A stretch of 64,000 bases of DNA from Cellulomonas sp. APG4 (GTDB taxonomy: Bacteria; Actinomycetota; Actinomycetes; Actinomycetales; Cellulomonadaceae): assembly GCF_009996735.1 (NCBI RefSeq), contig NZ_JAACYI010000006.1:104477-168476 (forward strand), given 5' to 3'. The notes under the pieces were generated by a model. The model was not told the origin of the DNA, did no database searches, and saw only the letters and a program-made list of their open reading frames with translations. Each line of letters starts with the position of its first letter. The first letter of the stretch is position 1. A program made the position numbers and the translations under genes. Shown here in pieces: positions 18,580 through 26,680 of this stretch.

Positions 18580-19560
18580 GTGACCGAGCAGCCACCCACC
18601 CCTCTCGCCTTCAGCGGCTCACGGCTGGGCTGGGCGGACCTCCCCCGCGCCGTGCGCCGTCGCATCGCCGAGATGGCCGGGGCCGAGGTCACCGCCGAGG
18701 CGAGCGCGACCAACGGGTTCAGCCCGGGGTACGCCGCGGTGCTCGATCTCGCGGACGGCACGCAGGTGTTCGTCAAGGCGGTCTCGCCCGAGCAGAACCC
18801 CGACTCTCCGGATCTCGCACGCGCCGAGATGCGCGCGTCCGAGCACGTGCCCGACGGTGTCTGCGCACCCGAGCTCCTGTGGTCGGACGACGACGGCACG
18901 TGGGTGCTGCTCGGGTTCGCGCCGGTGCACGGCCGCACCCCCGAGAGCCCGTGGCGCGCGGACGAGCTGAGCCGGGTGCTCGAGGCGGTGGCCGAGCTCG
19001 CGGACAACGGGACGCCCTTCTCCGGGCGGCTGCCCCCGCTCGCCGCCGGGCTGGCCCGGTTCATGTCGGGCTGGCGCGCGCTCGCGCAGGACGGCGCGGC
19101 CCTGGACCGGGCCGTCGATGCCGCCGGAGCGCACGGTGCATGGCTCCGCGCCCACCTCGACGAGCTGTGCGAGCTCGAGACGGAGGGACCGCGCGCCGCG
19201 ACCGGCACCACGCTCGTCCACAACGACCTGCGGGCGGACAACATCCTGCTCGACGCCGACGACGAGCGCGTCTGGCTCATCGACTGGCCGCACGCGAGTG
19301 CCGACGGCGCGCGCTGGTTCGACCTGCTGGGGATGCTGCCGAGCGTCGCGATGCAGGGTGGCGGCGACCCGGCCGAGCACTTCTGGCGTCACCCCAATGC
19401 CCGTGGCGCCGACCGGGACGCCGTGCGCGCCGCGCTCGCGGGCCTGGCCGGCTACTTCGTCCACGGCTCGGTGCAGCCGCCGCCGCGGGGCATCGCGAAC
19501 CTGCGCGCGTTCCAGGGCGCCCAGGGCCGCGCCGCACTCGCGTGGCTCAGCACGTTCTGA
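18580..19560 (+). CDS. Aminoglycoside-phosphotransferase-fold kinase
   Basis: 326-residue protein with the APH (protein-kinase-like) fold. The catalytic loop is LVHNDLRADNILLD (catalytic Asp and the metal-binding Asn) and the DFG-equivalent is WLIDWPHA. An N-lobe lysine in VFVKAVSPE fits the ATP-binding position. The family includes antibiotic, homoserine, choline and macrolide kinases; nothing here identifies the acceptor. The gene is divergent from iscS and converges on etfA. GTG 18580 has CACAAT 6 bases upstream and no ribosome site. Confidence 0.82.
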   Translation: MTEQPPTPLAFSGSRLGWADLPRAVRRRIAEMAGAEVTAEASATNGFSPGYAAVLDLADGTQVFVKAVSPEQNPDSPDLARAEMRASEHVPDGVCAPELLWSDDDGTWVLLGFAPVHGRTPESPWRADELSRVLEAVAELADNGTPFSGRLPPLAAGLARFMSGWRALAQDGAALDRAVDAAGAHGAWLRAHLDELCELETEGPRAATGTTLVHNDLRADNILLDADDERVWLIDWPHASADGARWFDLLGMLPSVAMQGGGDPAEHFWRHPNARGADRDAVRAALAGLAGYFVHGSVQPPPRGIANLRAFQGAQGRAALAWLSTF

Positions 19561-19577
19561 GCCAGAGCACGCTGCGG

Positions 19578-19611
19578 CTCAGGACGCCGTGAGGCTCAGG
19601 ACGCCGTGAGG
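19578..19611. repeat. 17-bp perfect tandem duplication between convergent genes
   Basis: The 17-mer ctcaggacgccgtgagg occurs twice head to tail (19578-19594, 19595-19611) in the 52-bp gap between the kinase stop and the etfA stop. Each copy has short ctca/tgag arms, so it could form weak hairpins that end transcription from either side. Confidence 0.7.
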
Positions 19612-19612
19612 C

Positions 19613-20572
19613 TCAGCCCTCGGGACGAAGGCGGCGCAGCTCGGCGGCTGCCTGCGGGAGGATCGTGAAGAGGTCGCCCACCACGCCGAGGTCCGCGATC
19701 TCGAAGATCGGCGCCTCGGGATCCGCGTTGACGGCGACGATCGTCCCCGACGCCTGCATGCCGCCACGGTGGTGCACCGCGCCGGAGACCCCGGCACCCA
19801 CGTAGAGCCGCGGCGAGACGGTGACGCCCGTCTGACCGATCTGGGCCTCGTGGCCGATCCAGCCCTCGTCGGTCGCGACACGGGTGGCCCCCACGGCCGC
19901 GCCCAGCACGTCGGCGAGCTCCTCGACCGCCGAGAAGTCGCCCTCGGTCCCGCGGCCGCCCACGACGACCACCTGGGCCTCGGTGAGGTCGGGGCGTCCC
20001 GACGTGGGTCGCGGCGTGCGTTCGACGACACGCTCGCGCATCGCGGAGACGTCGACGTCGTGGGTCGTGACCGTGGGCTCGAACGGCGTGTCGACGGGCG
20101 TCGCAGGAACCGCGTTGGGCTTGAGCGCGACGACGGCACGCGGGCGCAGCACCTCGCTGCGCAGCGTCCACGTCGCGGCGAACGCCTGCTGCACGGTCAC
20201 CACGCGCCCGCCGTCGGCGGTCTCGAGTCCGGCCGCGTCCACGACCAGTCCGGCATCGGTCACGAGTGCGAGGTGCGCAGCGAGCTCCTTGTTCTCGAAC
20301 GTCGAGGACATCAGCACCGTCGCCGCACCGGTCGTCTCGACGAGGCGCGCGAGGGCGGCCGCGAGCGCGACGGGCGCCGTCGTCCCCGGGGTGAGCACGT
20401 GCAGCGCGCCGGCGCCGAACCGGCCCACCTCGGCGGCAGCCTGTGCACCGGCCTCGCCGATGCACACCGCCTCGACCGGACCGAGGTCGCGGGCGGCGGT
20501 GAGCAGCTCGAGCCCCGAGGCGCGGGGCACGCCGTCGTGGTGGTCGACCAGGACGAGCACGGGAGCAGTCAT
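19613..20572 (-). CDS. etfA: Electron transfer flavoprotein alpha subunit (EtfA/FixB)
   Basis: FAD-binding subunit of the ETF dimer that passes electrons from acyl-CoA and other dehydrogenases towards the quinone pool. 319 residues. The C-terminal FAD domain has VVVGGRGTEGDF, the loop VGATRVATDEGWIGHEAQIGQTG, and SGAVHHRGGMQASGTIVAVN. The ATG at 20572 lies 8 bases after the etfB stop, and the stop codon itself overlaps the GAGG ribosome site, so the two are tightly coupled. The order etfB-etfA next to iscS-mnmA is conserved in actinobacteria. Confidence 0.95.
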   Translation of the reverse strand: MTAPVLVLVDHHDGVPRASGLELLTAARDLGPVEAVCIGEAGAQAAAEVGRFGAGALHVLTPGTTAPVALAAALARLVETTGAATVLMSSTFENKELAAHLALVTDAGLVVDAAGLETADGGRVVTVQQAFAATWTLRSEVLRPRAVVALKPNAVPATPVDTPFEPTVTTHDVDVSAMRERVVERTPRPTSGRPDLTEAQVVVVGGRGTEGDFSAVEELADVLGAAVGATRVATDEGWIGHEAQIGQTGVTVSPRLYVGAGVSGAVHHRGGMQASGTIVAVNADPEAPIFEIADLGVVGDLFTILPQAAAELRRLRPEG

Positions 20573-20580
20573 GGGATTCC

Positions 20581-21369
20581 TCACACCAGCCGGTTCTCGA
20601 CGAGGTACTGCGCGATGCGGACGCCCGCGTCGCCCTCGTCCGTGATCAGCACCCTGTCCTCGCGCGGCGGCCGCGGCGTGGCCTCGAGCACACGTGTGCG
20701 CGCCCCGGCGGCGCCCACCTCGCTCGCGTCGAGGCCGAGGTCCGCGAGCGACCACGTGGTCACCGGGGTCTTGCGGGCGGCCATGATGGCCTTGAAGTTC
20801 GGGTAGCGCGGCTGGTTCGCCTGGTCGGTGACCGAGACGAGGGCGGGCAGGGGGGCCTCGAGCACCTCGGTGGCGTGGTCGAGCTCGCGCCGCACGCGGA
20901 CGACGCCGCCGTCGACCGTCACCTCGGCCGCGAGCGTCGCCTGGGGCAGGTCCAGGCGGGCCGCGAGCAGGCTCGGCAGCACGGACATGAGCCCGTCGAG
21001 CGACGCCATGCCCGTGACCACGAGGTCCACCGCGCCGTCCTCGGCGATCCGCCGCACGGCGGCGGCGAGCACCGAGGCCGTCGCGAAGGCGTCCGACCCC
21101 TCGAGGGCGTCGTCCTGCACGTGCACCGCGTGCGCGGCACCCATCTGCAGGCCACGCCGCACCGCGTCCTCGGCGTCGGCGGGCCCCATGGTGAGCACCG
21201 TCACCTCGCCGCCGTGCTGCTCGACGAGCTGGACCGCGGCCTCGACGGCGTTCTCGTCGAGCTCGTTGAGGGTCCCGTCGCCCTGGCCACGGTCGACGGT
21301 CCCGTCGTCCGTGAAGCCTCGGTCACCCTGCACGTCAGGGACGTGCTTGACGCAGACCACGATCTTCAT
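20581..21369 (-). CDS. etfB: Electron transfer flavoprotein beta subunit (EtfB/FixA)
   Basis: AMP-binding beta subunit of ETF. 262 residues. It begins MKIVVCVKHVPD, has LNELDENAVEAAVQL, the region DLVVTGMASLDG for nucleotide binding, and QANQPRYPNFKAIMAARK, the ETF beta signature. It is the first gene of the etfBA operon. The ATG at 21369 has a GAGGGAGAC ribosome site about 8 bases upstream, and TAGCCT (21410-21405) as the -10 box gives a leader of about 29 bases. Confidence 0.96.
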   Translation of the reverse strand: MKIVVCVKHVPDVQGDRGFTDDGTVDRGQGDGTLNELDENAVEAAVQLVEQHGGEVTVLTMGPADAEDAVRRGLQMGAAHAVHVQDDALEGSDAFATASVLAAAVRRIAEDGAVDLVVTGMASLDGLMSVLPSLLAARLDLPQATLAAEVTVDGGVVRVRRELDHATEVLEAPLPALVSVTDQANQPRYPNFKAIMAARKTPVTTWSLADLGLDASEVGAAGARTRVLEATPRPPREDRVLITDEGDAGVRIAQYLVENRLV

Positions 21370-21404
21370 GCCAGGACGTCTCCCTCGTCTCGCGTGCCCC
21401 CGGC

Positions 21405-21410
21405 AGGCTA
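21405..21410 (-). promoter_or_regulatory. -10 box TAGCCT of the etfBA operon
   Basis: TAGCCT on the minus strand lies about 36 bases before the etfB ATG with a ribosome site in between, so this is a conventional leadered promoter. No confident -35 was seen. Confidence 0.5.
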
Positions 21411-21449
21411 CCGCCCGGCCGGGCCTGGCGCCGACGCGCGCCCATGGCC

Positions 21450-21594
21450 GCGCGGGTGTGCAGGTGTGGGGTGGCCGGCTCCCGCGCGGGCGTGCCGGTG
21501 GCCGGCTCCCGCGCGGGTGTGCAGGTGTGGGGTGGCCGGCTCCCGCGCGGGCGTGCCGGTGGCCGGCTCCCGCACGGGCGTGCCGGTCGCCGGC
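21450..21594. repeat. Composite tandem repeat (61-bp unit) between etfB and glgX
   Basis: A 34-bp unit A (21450-21483) and a 27-bp unit B (21484-21510) are repeated as A-B (21511-21571), followed by a diverged third B (21572-21594). Within each unit, GC-rich ggccggctcccgcgcggg words could pair with each other. This accounts for half of the 290-bp intergenic region between divergent etfB and glgX. No gene was recognised in it. Confidence 0.85.
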
Positions 21595-21659
21595 CTGCCG
21601 CACGGTGTCTCGTGGACCGCTCTGCGGCCCGGCCCGCGGATGGCCCACACTTGACCCTC

Positions 21660-23930
21660 GTGAGCCCGTGGTCCTCCTCCGAACCAGCCCGCGTGCCCGA
21701 GCACCGCGCGGCGGCCCGGTACCGGCACCGCCTGGGCGTGCACCTCGACGGCGACGGCGTGCAGGTCGCCGTCGTGGCGTCGCACGCGACCGCGGTCGAG
21801 CTGTCCCTGCTCGACCGCGACGCCGCGTCGCCGGACGGGTGGACCGAGCGTCGCGTGCCCCTCGAGGGTCCGGTGCACGGCGTGTGGCTCGGTCACGTGC
21901 CCGGCGTCCGCGCGGGGCAGCGGTACGGCTTCCGCGCCCACGGCCCCTGGGACCCGGCCGCCGGCCTGCGCTACAACCCGGCGAAGCTGCTGGTCGACCC
22001 CTACGCACGCGGCATCGACGGCGAGCTCGTGCTGGGGCAGGCGGTGCACGGGCACCGCCTCGACGAGCACGGCATGGACGAGCACGGCGTGGACGGGCAG
22101 GGCCACGACGAGCACGGTCGGCCAGCAGGGCGCACCCCCGAGCTCGACCCGACGGACTCGCGGGCCCACGTGCCGCACGCCGTCGTCGTCGACGACGGGT
22201 TCGACGCGGCCCCTGTGCCGCGCCCGAGCGTCCCGTGGGCCGACACGGTCGTCTACGAGGCGCACGTGCGAGGCCTCACGAAGCAGCTGCCCGAGGTCCC
22301 TGAGCACCTTCGCGGCACCTACGCGGGTGCGGCGCACCCCGCGACCATCGCCCACCTGCGCCGTCTCGGCGTCACGACCCTCGAGCTGCTGCCCATCCAC
22401 GCCTCGGTGAGCGAGCCGCACCTGCTGCGCCAGGGCCTGACCAACTACTGGGGCTACAACACCCTGGGCTTCTTCGCGCCCGAGCCCCGGTACGCGACCG
22501 CCCAGGCGCGCGCACAGGGCCCGCAGGCGGTGCTCGCCGAGGTCAAGGGCATGGTCCGCCTGCTGCACGAGGCCGGGATCGAGGTGCTGCTCGACGTCGT
22601 CTACAACCACACGTGCGAGGGCGGCACGGACGGGCCGCAGATCTCGTGGCGGGGGCTCGACCCCACGGTGTACTACCTGCACGACGGCGGCTCGCCGGCG
22701 CGCTTCGCCGACGTGACGGGCTGCGGCAACTCGCTCGACTTCCGCAGGCCGCGCGTGGTGCAGATGGCCCTCGACTCGCTTCGCTACTGGGCCGACGTGG
22801 TGGGCGTGGACGGCTTCCGCTTCGACCTCGCGGTGACGCTCGGCCGCGACGACGAGGGCTTCACACCGTCCCACCCGTTCCTGGTCGCGCTGCGCACCGA
22901 CCCCGTGCTGCGCGACCGCAAGCTCGTCGCCGAGCCGTGGGACCTGGGCCCGGGCGGCTGGCGCACGGGTGCCTTCCCCGAACCCTTCGCGGAGTGGAAC
23001 GACAGGTTCCGTGACGCGGTGCGCACGTTCTGGCTCGTCGACCCAGGGCAGGCCGCCCACGGGCGCCCGGGGCACGGCGTCCGCGAGCTCGCGACGCGCC
23101 TCGCCGGGTCGGTCGACCTGTTCGGCCACGGCGACCCTCCGCTCACCCGGGGAGCCGTGGCGTCGGTCAACTACGTGACGGCGCACGACGGCTTCACGAT
23201 GGCCGACCTCGTGGCCTTCGAGCACAAGCACAACGAGGCGAACGGCGAGGGCAACCGCGACGGCACGAACGACAACCGTTCGTGGAACCACGGCGTCGAG
23301 GGACCGGTGGCGGCCGGGGCACCGGGCGGCGAGATCCTGCCGCTGCGGCGCCGCTCGATCCGCAACCTCATGGGGACGCTCCTGCTCTCGGCCGGGACAC
23401 CCATGCTGTGCGCGGGGGACGAGATGGGTCGCACGCAGCACGGCAACAACAACGCGTACAGCCAGGACGGCCCGACGTCGTGGCTGCGCTGGGACCTCGC
23501 CCCGTGGCGCGAGAACCTCCTGGCCACCACGCGCCACCTGCTCGCGCTGCGCGCACGCCGGCCCGAGCTCCGCACGTGGGACTTCTACCTCGGCCGGCCC
23601 CGTGGCCCGCAGGACACGCGCCCCGACCTCGACTGGCGGCTCGCGGACGGCAGCCCGCTCGACCACCGGCTCTGGCACGACCCGACGGTCCGCACCCTCC
23701 AGATGATCCGCACGTCGTCGGCGGGGACGTCGACGGTCGTGGTGATCAACGGCGCACTCGACGCGGTCGACGTCACGCTGCCGCCCTCGCCCGAGGCGCC
23801 GTGGCAGCTCGCGTGGGACAGCGTCGCGGAGCATCCCGACGAGATCACGGACCCCGACTGGGGCAACGGCAGCGCTCCGGGCCACGCACTGGTCGAACCG
23901 CTCTCGCTGCGCGTCTACACGTCGGGCTGA
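21660..23930 (+). CDS. glgX: Glycogen debranching enzyme GlgX
   Basis: Isoamylase-type GH13 enzyme that removes short alpha-1,6 branches left by phosphorylase. 756 residues. An N-terminal CBM48 domain (YRHRLGVHLDGDGVQVAVVA onward) precedes the barrel. The nucleophile is Asp389 in GFRFDLAVTL, the acid Glu425 in LVAEPWD, and the third Asp lies in VTAHDGFTMADL; GCGNSLDF and GTNDNRSWNHG are GlgX landmarks. GTG 21660 is chosen because CBM48 begins about 25 codons later; the frame stays open upstream only through the repeat region. A His/Asp-rich 20-residue insert encoded by 15-bp repeats lies near residues 134-154. Confidence 0.93.
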   Translation: MSPWSSSEPARVPEHRAAARYRHRLGVHLDGDGVQVAVVASHATAVELSLLDRDAASPDGWTERRVPLEGPVHGVWLGHVPGVRAGQRYGFRAHGPWDPAAGLRYNPAKLLVDPYARGIDGELVLGQAVHGHRLDEHGMDEHGVDGQGHDEHGRPAGRTPELDPTDSRAHVPHAVVVDDGFDAAPVPRPSVPWADTVVYEAHVRGLTKQLPEVPEHLRGTYAGAAHPATIAHLRRLGVTTLELLPIHASVSEPHLLRQGLTNYWGYNTLGFFAPEPRYATAQARAQGPQAVLAEVKGMVRLLHEAGIEVLLDVVYNHTCEGGTDGPQISWRGLDPTVYYLHDGGSPARFADVTGCGNSLDFRRPRVVQMALDSLRYWADVVGVDGFRFDLAVTLGRDDEGFTPSHPFLVALRTDPVLRDRKLVAEPWDLGPGGWRTGAFPEPFAEWNDRFRDAVRTFWLVDPGQAAHGRPGHGVRELATRLAGSVDLFGHGDPPLTRGAVASVNYVTAHDGFTMADLVAFEHKHNEANGEGNRDGTNDNRSWNHGVEGPVAAGAPGGEILPLRRRSIRNLMGTLLLSAGTPMLCAGDEMGRTQHGNNNAYSQDGPTSWLRWDLAPWRENLLATTRHLLALRARRPELRTWDFYLGRPRGPQDTRPDLDWRLADGSPLDHRLWHDPTVRTLQMIRTSSAGTSTVVVINGALDAVDVTLPPSPEAPWQLAWDSVAEHPDEITDPDWGNGSAPGHALVEPLSLRVYTSG
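22061..22120. repeat. Four 15-bp tandem repeats inside glgX
   Basis: Units 22061-22075, 22076-22090, 22091-22105 and 22106-22120 encode DEHGM, DEHGV, DGQGH and DEHGR. The array sits in a loop between the CBM48 domain and the catalytic barrel. Confidence 0.8.
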
Positions 23931-23938
23931 CGCTCCAC

Positions 23939-23944
23939 TAGCGT
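23939..23944 (+). promoter_or_regulatory. -10 box TAGCGT for the FAD dehydrogenase gene
   Basis: TAGCGT begins 8 bases after the glgX stop and ends 8 bases before ATG 23953; no ribosome site intervenes. The gene may thus have its own leaderless transcript. Confidence 0.5.
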
Positions 23945-23952
23945 CGGGTCGC

Positions 23953-25611
23953 ATGACCGACACCGACGTCGTGGTCGTGGGAGCGGGCCTCGCGGGCCTC
24001 GTCGCGGCCGCCGAGCTGACCGCCGCCGGCCGCAGGGTGACCCTCCTGGATGCCGAGCCCCGCGCGAGCCTGGGTGGCCAGGCGTGGTGGTCGTTCGGCG
24101 GCCTGTTCCTGGTCGACAGCCCCGAGCAGCGCCGCCTCGGCGTGCACGACGGCGTCGACCTCGCGCTCGCCGACTGGCTCGGCTCGGCGGGCTTCGACCC
24201 GGACGACCCGCTCGACCGCAACCCGCGCGCGTGGGCCGAGGCGTTCGTCCACTTCGCGGCCGGGCCCATGCGTGCGTGGCTGCACGACCTGGGCGTGCGG
24301 TGGTTCCCGCTCGTCCAGTGGGCCGAGCGCGGCGGCTACCCCACGGGCGGGCACGGCAACACGGTGCCGCGCTTCCACATCACGTGGGGCACCGGCCCGG
24401 GCGTGTGCGAGCCGTTCGTACGCGCGATGCACGCCGCGGGCGAGGCGGGGCTGCTCCGCCTGCGCACCCGGCACCGCGTGACGTCGCTCGTCGTGACCGA
24501 CGGACGCGTCACGGGGGTGCGGGGCGACGTCCTCGCGCCGGATGATGCCCGGCGCGGCGCGCCCTCGAGCCGCGAGGTGGTCGGCGCCTTCGAGATCTCC
24601 TCCGACGCCGTCGTCGTGACCTCGGGCGGACTGGGCGGCGACCACGCGAGGGTCCGGGCCGCGTGGCCGACCGAGCACGGACGGCTGCCCGAGCGCATGC
24701 TCTCGGGCGTACCCGACCACGTGGACGGCGCGATGGTCGACGCCGTCGCGCACGCGGGCGGGCACGTGGTCCACGCGGGCCGCATGTGGCACTACCCCGA
24801 GGGGATCGCCAACCACAGCCCGGTGTGGAGCCACCACGGCATCCGGATCCTCCCGGGACCCAGCGCCCTGTGGCTCGACGCCGACGGCGGCCGCCTGCCG
24901 GCCCCGCTGTTCCCGGGCTTCGACGCACTGGGCGCCCTGCGGCACGTCGTCGGGCGCGGCGACGACCACTCATGGTTCGTGCTGAACCGGGCGGTCATGG
25001 GCGTCGAGTTCGCCCTGTCCGGCTCGGAGCAGAACCCGGACCTCACCGGCAAGGACCTGCGCGCCGTCGTGCAGCGCGCCCTGCCGGGCGCGGTCGCGCC
25101 GGTCGAGCGGTTCGCCGCCGAGTCGCAGGAGTTCTGCTGGGCCGACGACCCGTACGGACTCGCCGCGCGCATGAACGCGTTGACGGGCACCGACAGGATC
25201 GACGGGGCGCGCCTCGACGCGACCATCCGTGCGCGCGACGCCCAGGTCGCCTCCGGCCTGGGCAAGGACCCGCAGGTGGTCGCGACCGCCATGGCGCGGC
25301 GCTACGTCGTGGATCGCCGCGTGCGAGTCGCGCCGCCGCGGCCGTTCCTCACACCCGACGACGGTCCGCTGCTGGCCGTGCGGCTCTCGGTCCTGACGCG
25401 CAAGACCCTCGGAGGGCTGCACACCGATCTCGAGGGCCGTGTGCTGCGGCCGGACGGGTCGGTGCTCGAGGGCGTGTGGGCCGCGGGCGAGGCGTCGGGC
25501 TTCGGCGGCGGTGGCATGCACGGGCACCGCGCGCTCGAGGGGACGTTCCTGGGCGGCTGCCTGTTCTCGGGCCGCGTCGCCGGGCGCAGCGCCGCCGCCG
25601 CCCTCGGCTGA
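23953..25611 (+). CDS. FAD-binding dehydrogenase (fumarate reductase / ketosteroid dehydrogenase-like)
   Basis: 552-residue flavoprotein of the FAD_binding_2 superfamily. The dinucleotide motif VVVGAGLAGLVAAAEL is at residues 7-22, with the acidic residue LLDAEP ending strand 2. The second FAD motif VVVTSGGLGGDH follows, and the C-terminal VWAAGEASGFGGGGMHGHRA is the usual flavin-contacting end. No Tat or Sec signal is evident, so it is probably cytosolic. Members annotated as FAD-binding dehydrogenases resemble 3-ketosteroid-delta1-dehydrogenases, but the substrate is unknown. It lies inside the glucan region without an obvious metabolic link. Confidence 0.87.
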   Translation: MTDTDVVVVGAGLAGLVAAAELTAAGRRVTLLDAEPRASLGGQAWWSFGGLFLVDSPEQRRLGVHDGVDLALADWLGSAGFDPDDPLDRNPRAWAEAFVHFAAGPMRAWLHDLGVRWFPLVQWAERGGYPTGGHGNTVPRFHITWGTGPGVCEPFVRAMHAAGEAGLLRLRTRHRVTSLVVTDGRVTGVRGDVLAPDDARRGAPSSREVVGAFEISSDAVVVTSGGLGGDHARVRAAWPTEHGRLPERMLSGVPDHVDGAMVDAVAHAGGHVVHAGRMWHYPEGIANHSPVWSHHGIRILPGPSALWLDADGGRLPAPLFPGFDALGALRHVVGRGDDHSWFVLNRAVMGVEFALSGSEQNPDLTGKDLRAVVQRALPGAVAPVERFAAESQEFCWADDPYGLAARMNALTGTDRIDGARLDATIRARDAQVASGLGKDPQVVATAMARRYVVDRRVRVAPPRPFLTPDDGPLLAVRLSVLTRKTLGGLHTDLEGRVLRPDGSVLEGVWAAGEASGFGGGGMHGHRALEGTFLGGCLFSGRVAGRSAAAALG

Positions 25612-25674
25612 GACCTCACCGCACCCTGTGGACGACGCCCGCCGCGGGCGCGGGATCTCGGCAGGATGCCTGCC

Positions 25675-26616
25675 GTGGACGACATCAACCTCTGGCGCGC
25701 GCTGCACGAGACGCTCCTCGCGCTGCACGGCCTCGCACCCGAGGGCCACCCCGTCGACGCGCGCACGCGCCGCGCCGTCGAGGGCACGCTCGAGGCCTGG
25801 CGGGGGGCGTCCCGTGCGCGGCTGGGGGCGGCGGCCCACCTCGGCACCAGGGGTCCGCGGCGGAGATCGGGCACCACCGACCTCCCGGCGCAGCACGACC
25901 TGTTCGCGCTCGGGGTGCTCCACGACCACCTGATCTCGTGGGCGGTGCCGCACGCCGCCACGGCAGCGGGCGGCCTGCCCCCGGTGCTCGACGGGTCGCT
26001 GCTCACGCTGCGCACGCAGTTCCTCGAGGCGATCGGGCTCGAGCCCTTCGAGCACGCCGACCACTTCTCCCCCGTCCACCACGAGCTCGTCACCGTCGTG
26101 CCCGACGACGCCCTCGACCGCGTCGTCGTCGAGGACGTCCTGTGGCCCGGCCTACGGCTGCGCGACCTGCTGCTCTTCCGCGCCGGCGTCGTCGTCAGGT
26201 CGCCCCGGTGGCTGCTCGAGCCGCGCACGGCGACGTCGAGCACGCTGTGGTTCACCAACCGCCGCGCCACCCGGCCCGCCGACGACCTGTCCCACGGGTG
26301 GGGGTCGAACTCGCGCTGGGCGACCGGCGTCTCGCGGTTCTACGTGGACCACGAGGGCGTGCACCTCAACTGGGACGGCGACGTGGACATCGCGACCGCT
26401 GACCCCGTCCTCAGCCCCGGGTGCGGGTCGCGTGACGACGAGGACCCGTTGTGGCTGCGGCGACAGCTCCTCGTGCACCGTTGCCGCGTGACGGGGCCCC
26501 CGGCGACGCAGCGCGAGGACCACATGCCCTACACGGACCGGATGAGCCTGAGCCGGAGCCGCTGGCCCCTGCGCGAGGAGGACCTGCTCCCGGAGCACGA
26601 GCTGCGCGTGACCTGA
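25675..26616 (+). CDS. Hypothetical protein, unknown family
   Basis: 313-residue soluble protein with no signal peptide, membrane segment or recognised catalytic motif. It is rich in Trp, His, Asp and Arg. Notable stretches are QHDLFALGVLHDHLISW, LVTVVPDDALDRVVVEDVLW and SNSRWATGVSRFYVDHEG. The composition and codon pattern match the surroundings, so it looks resident rather than foreign. GTG 25675 is preferred because CAGGAT lies 7 bases upstream; ATG 25666, three codons earlier, is possible. It follows the FAD dehydrogenase by 63 bases on the same strand and may be co-expressed. I do not recognise a function. Confidence 0.75.
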   Translation: MDDINLWRALHETLLALHGLAPEGHPVDARTRRAVEGTLEAWRGASRARLGAAAHLGTRGPRRRSGTTDLPAQHDLFALGVLHDHLISWAVPHAATAAGGLPPVLDGSLLTLRTQFLEAIGLEPFEHADHFSPVHHELVTVVPDDALDRVVVEDVLWPGLRLRDLLLFRAGVVVRSPRWLLEPRTATSSTLWFTNRRATRPADDLSHGWGSNSRWATGVSRFYVDHEGVHLNWDGDVDIATADPVLSPGCGSRDDEDPLWLRRQLLVHRCRVTGPPATQREDHMPYTDRMSLSRSRWPLREEDLLPEHELRVT

Positions 26617-26631
26617 GCCGGTCCGGGACGC

Positions 26632-26666
26632 GTGCGGCCCCGCTCCGGCGAGGAGCGGGGCCGCAC
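26632..26666. terminator. Bidirectional terminator hairpin, 15-bp stem
   Basis: A perfect inverted repeat (26632-26646 with 26652-26666, loop ggcga) lies between the converging hypothetical gene (stop 26616) and glgP (stop 26681). There is no T-tract, as is common in high-GC actinobacteria. Its symmetry and position fit termination from both sides. Confidence 0.85.
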
Positions 26667-26680
26667 GTCGGGTGTCGGCG

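Noticed and set aside
18580..19560. Antibiotic resistance aminoglycoside phosphotransferase
   Set aside because: Only the general kinase fold is visible; the neighbourhood is housekeeping and composition is native, so a resistance role is not supported.
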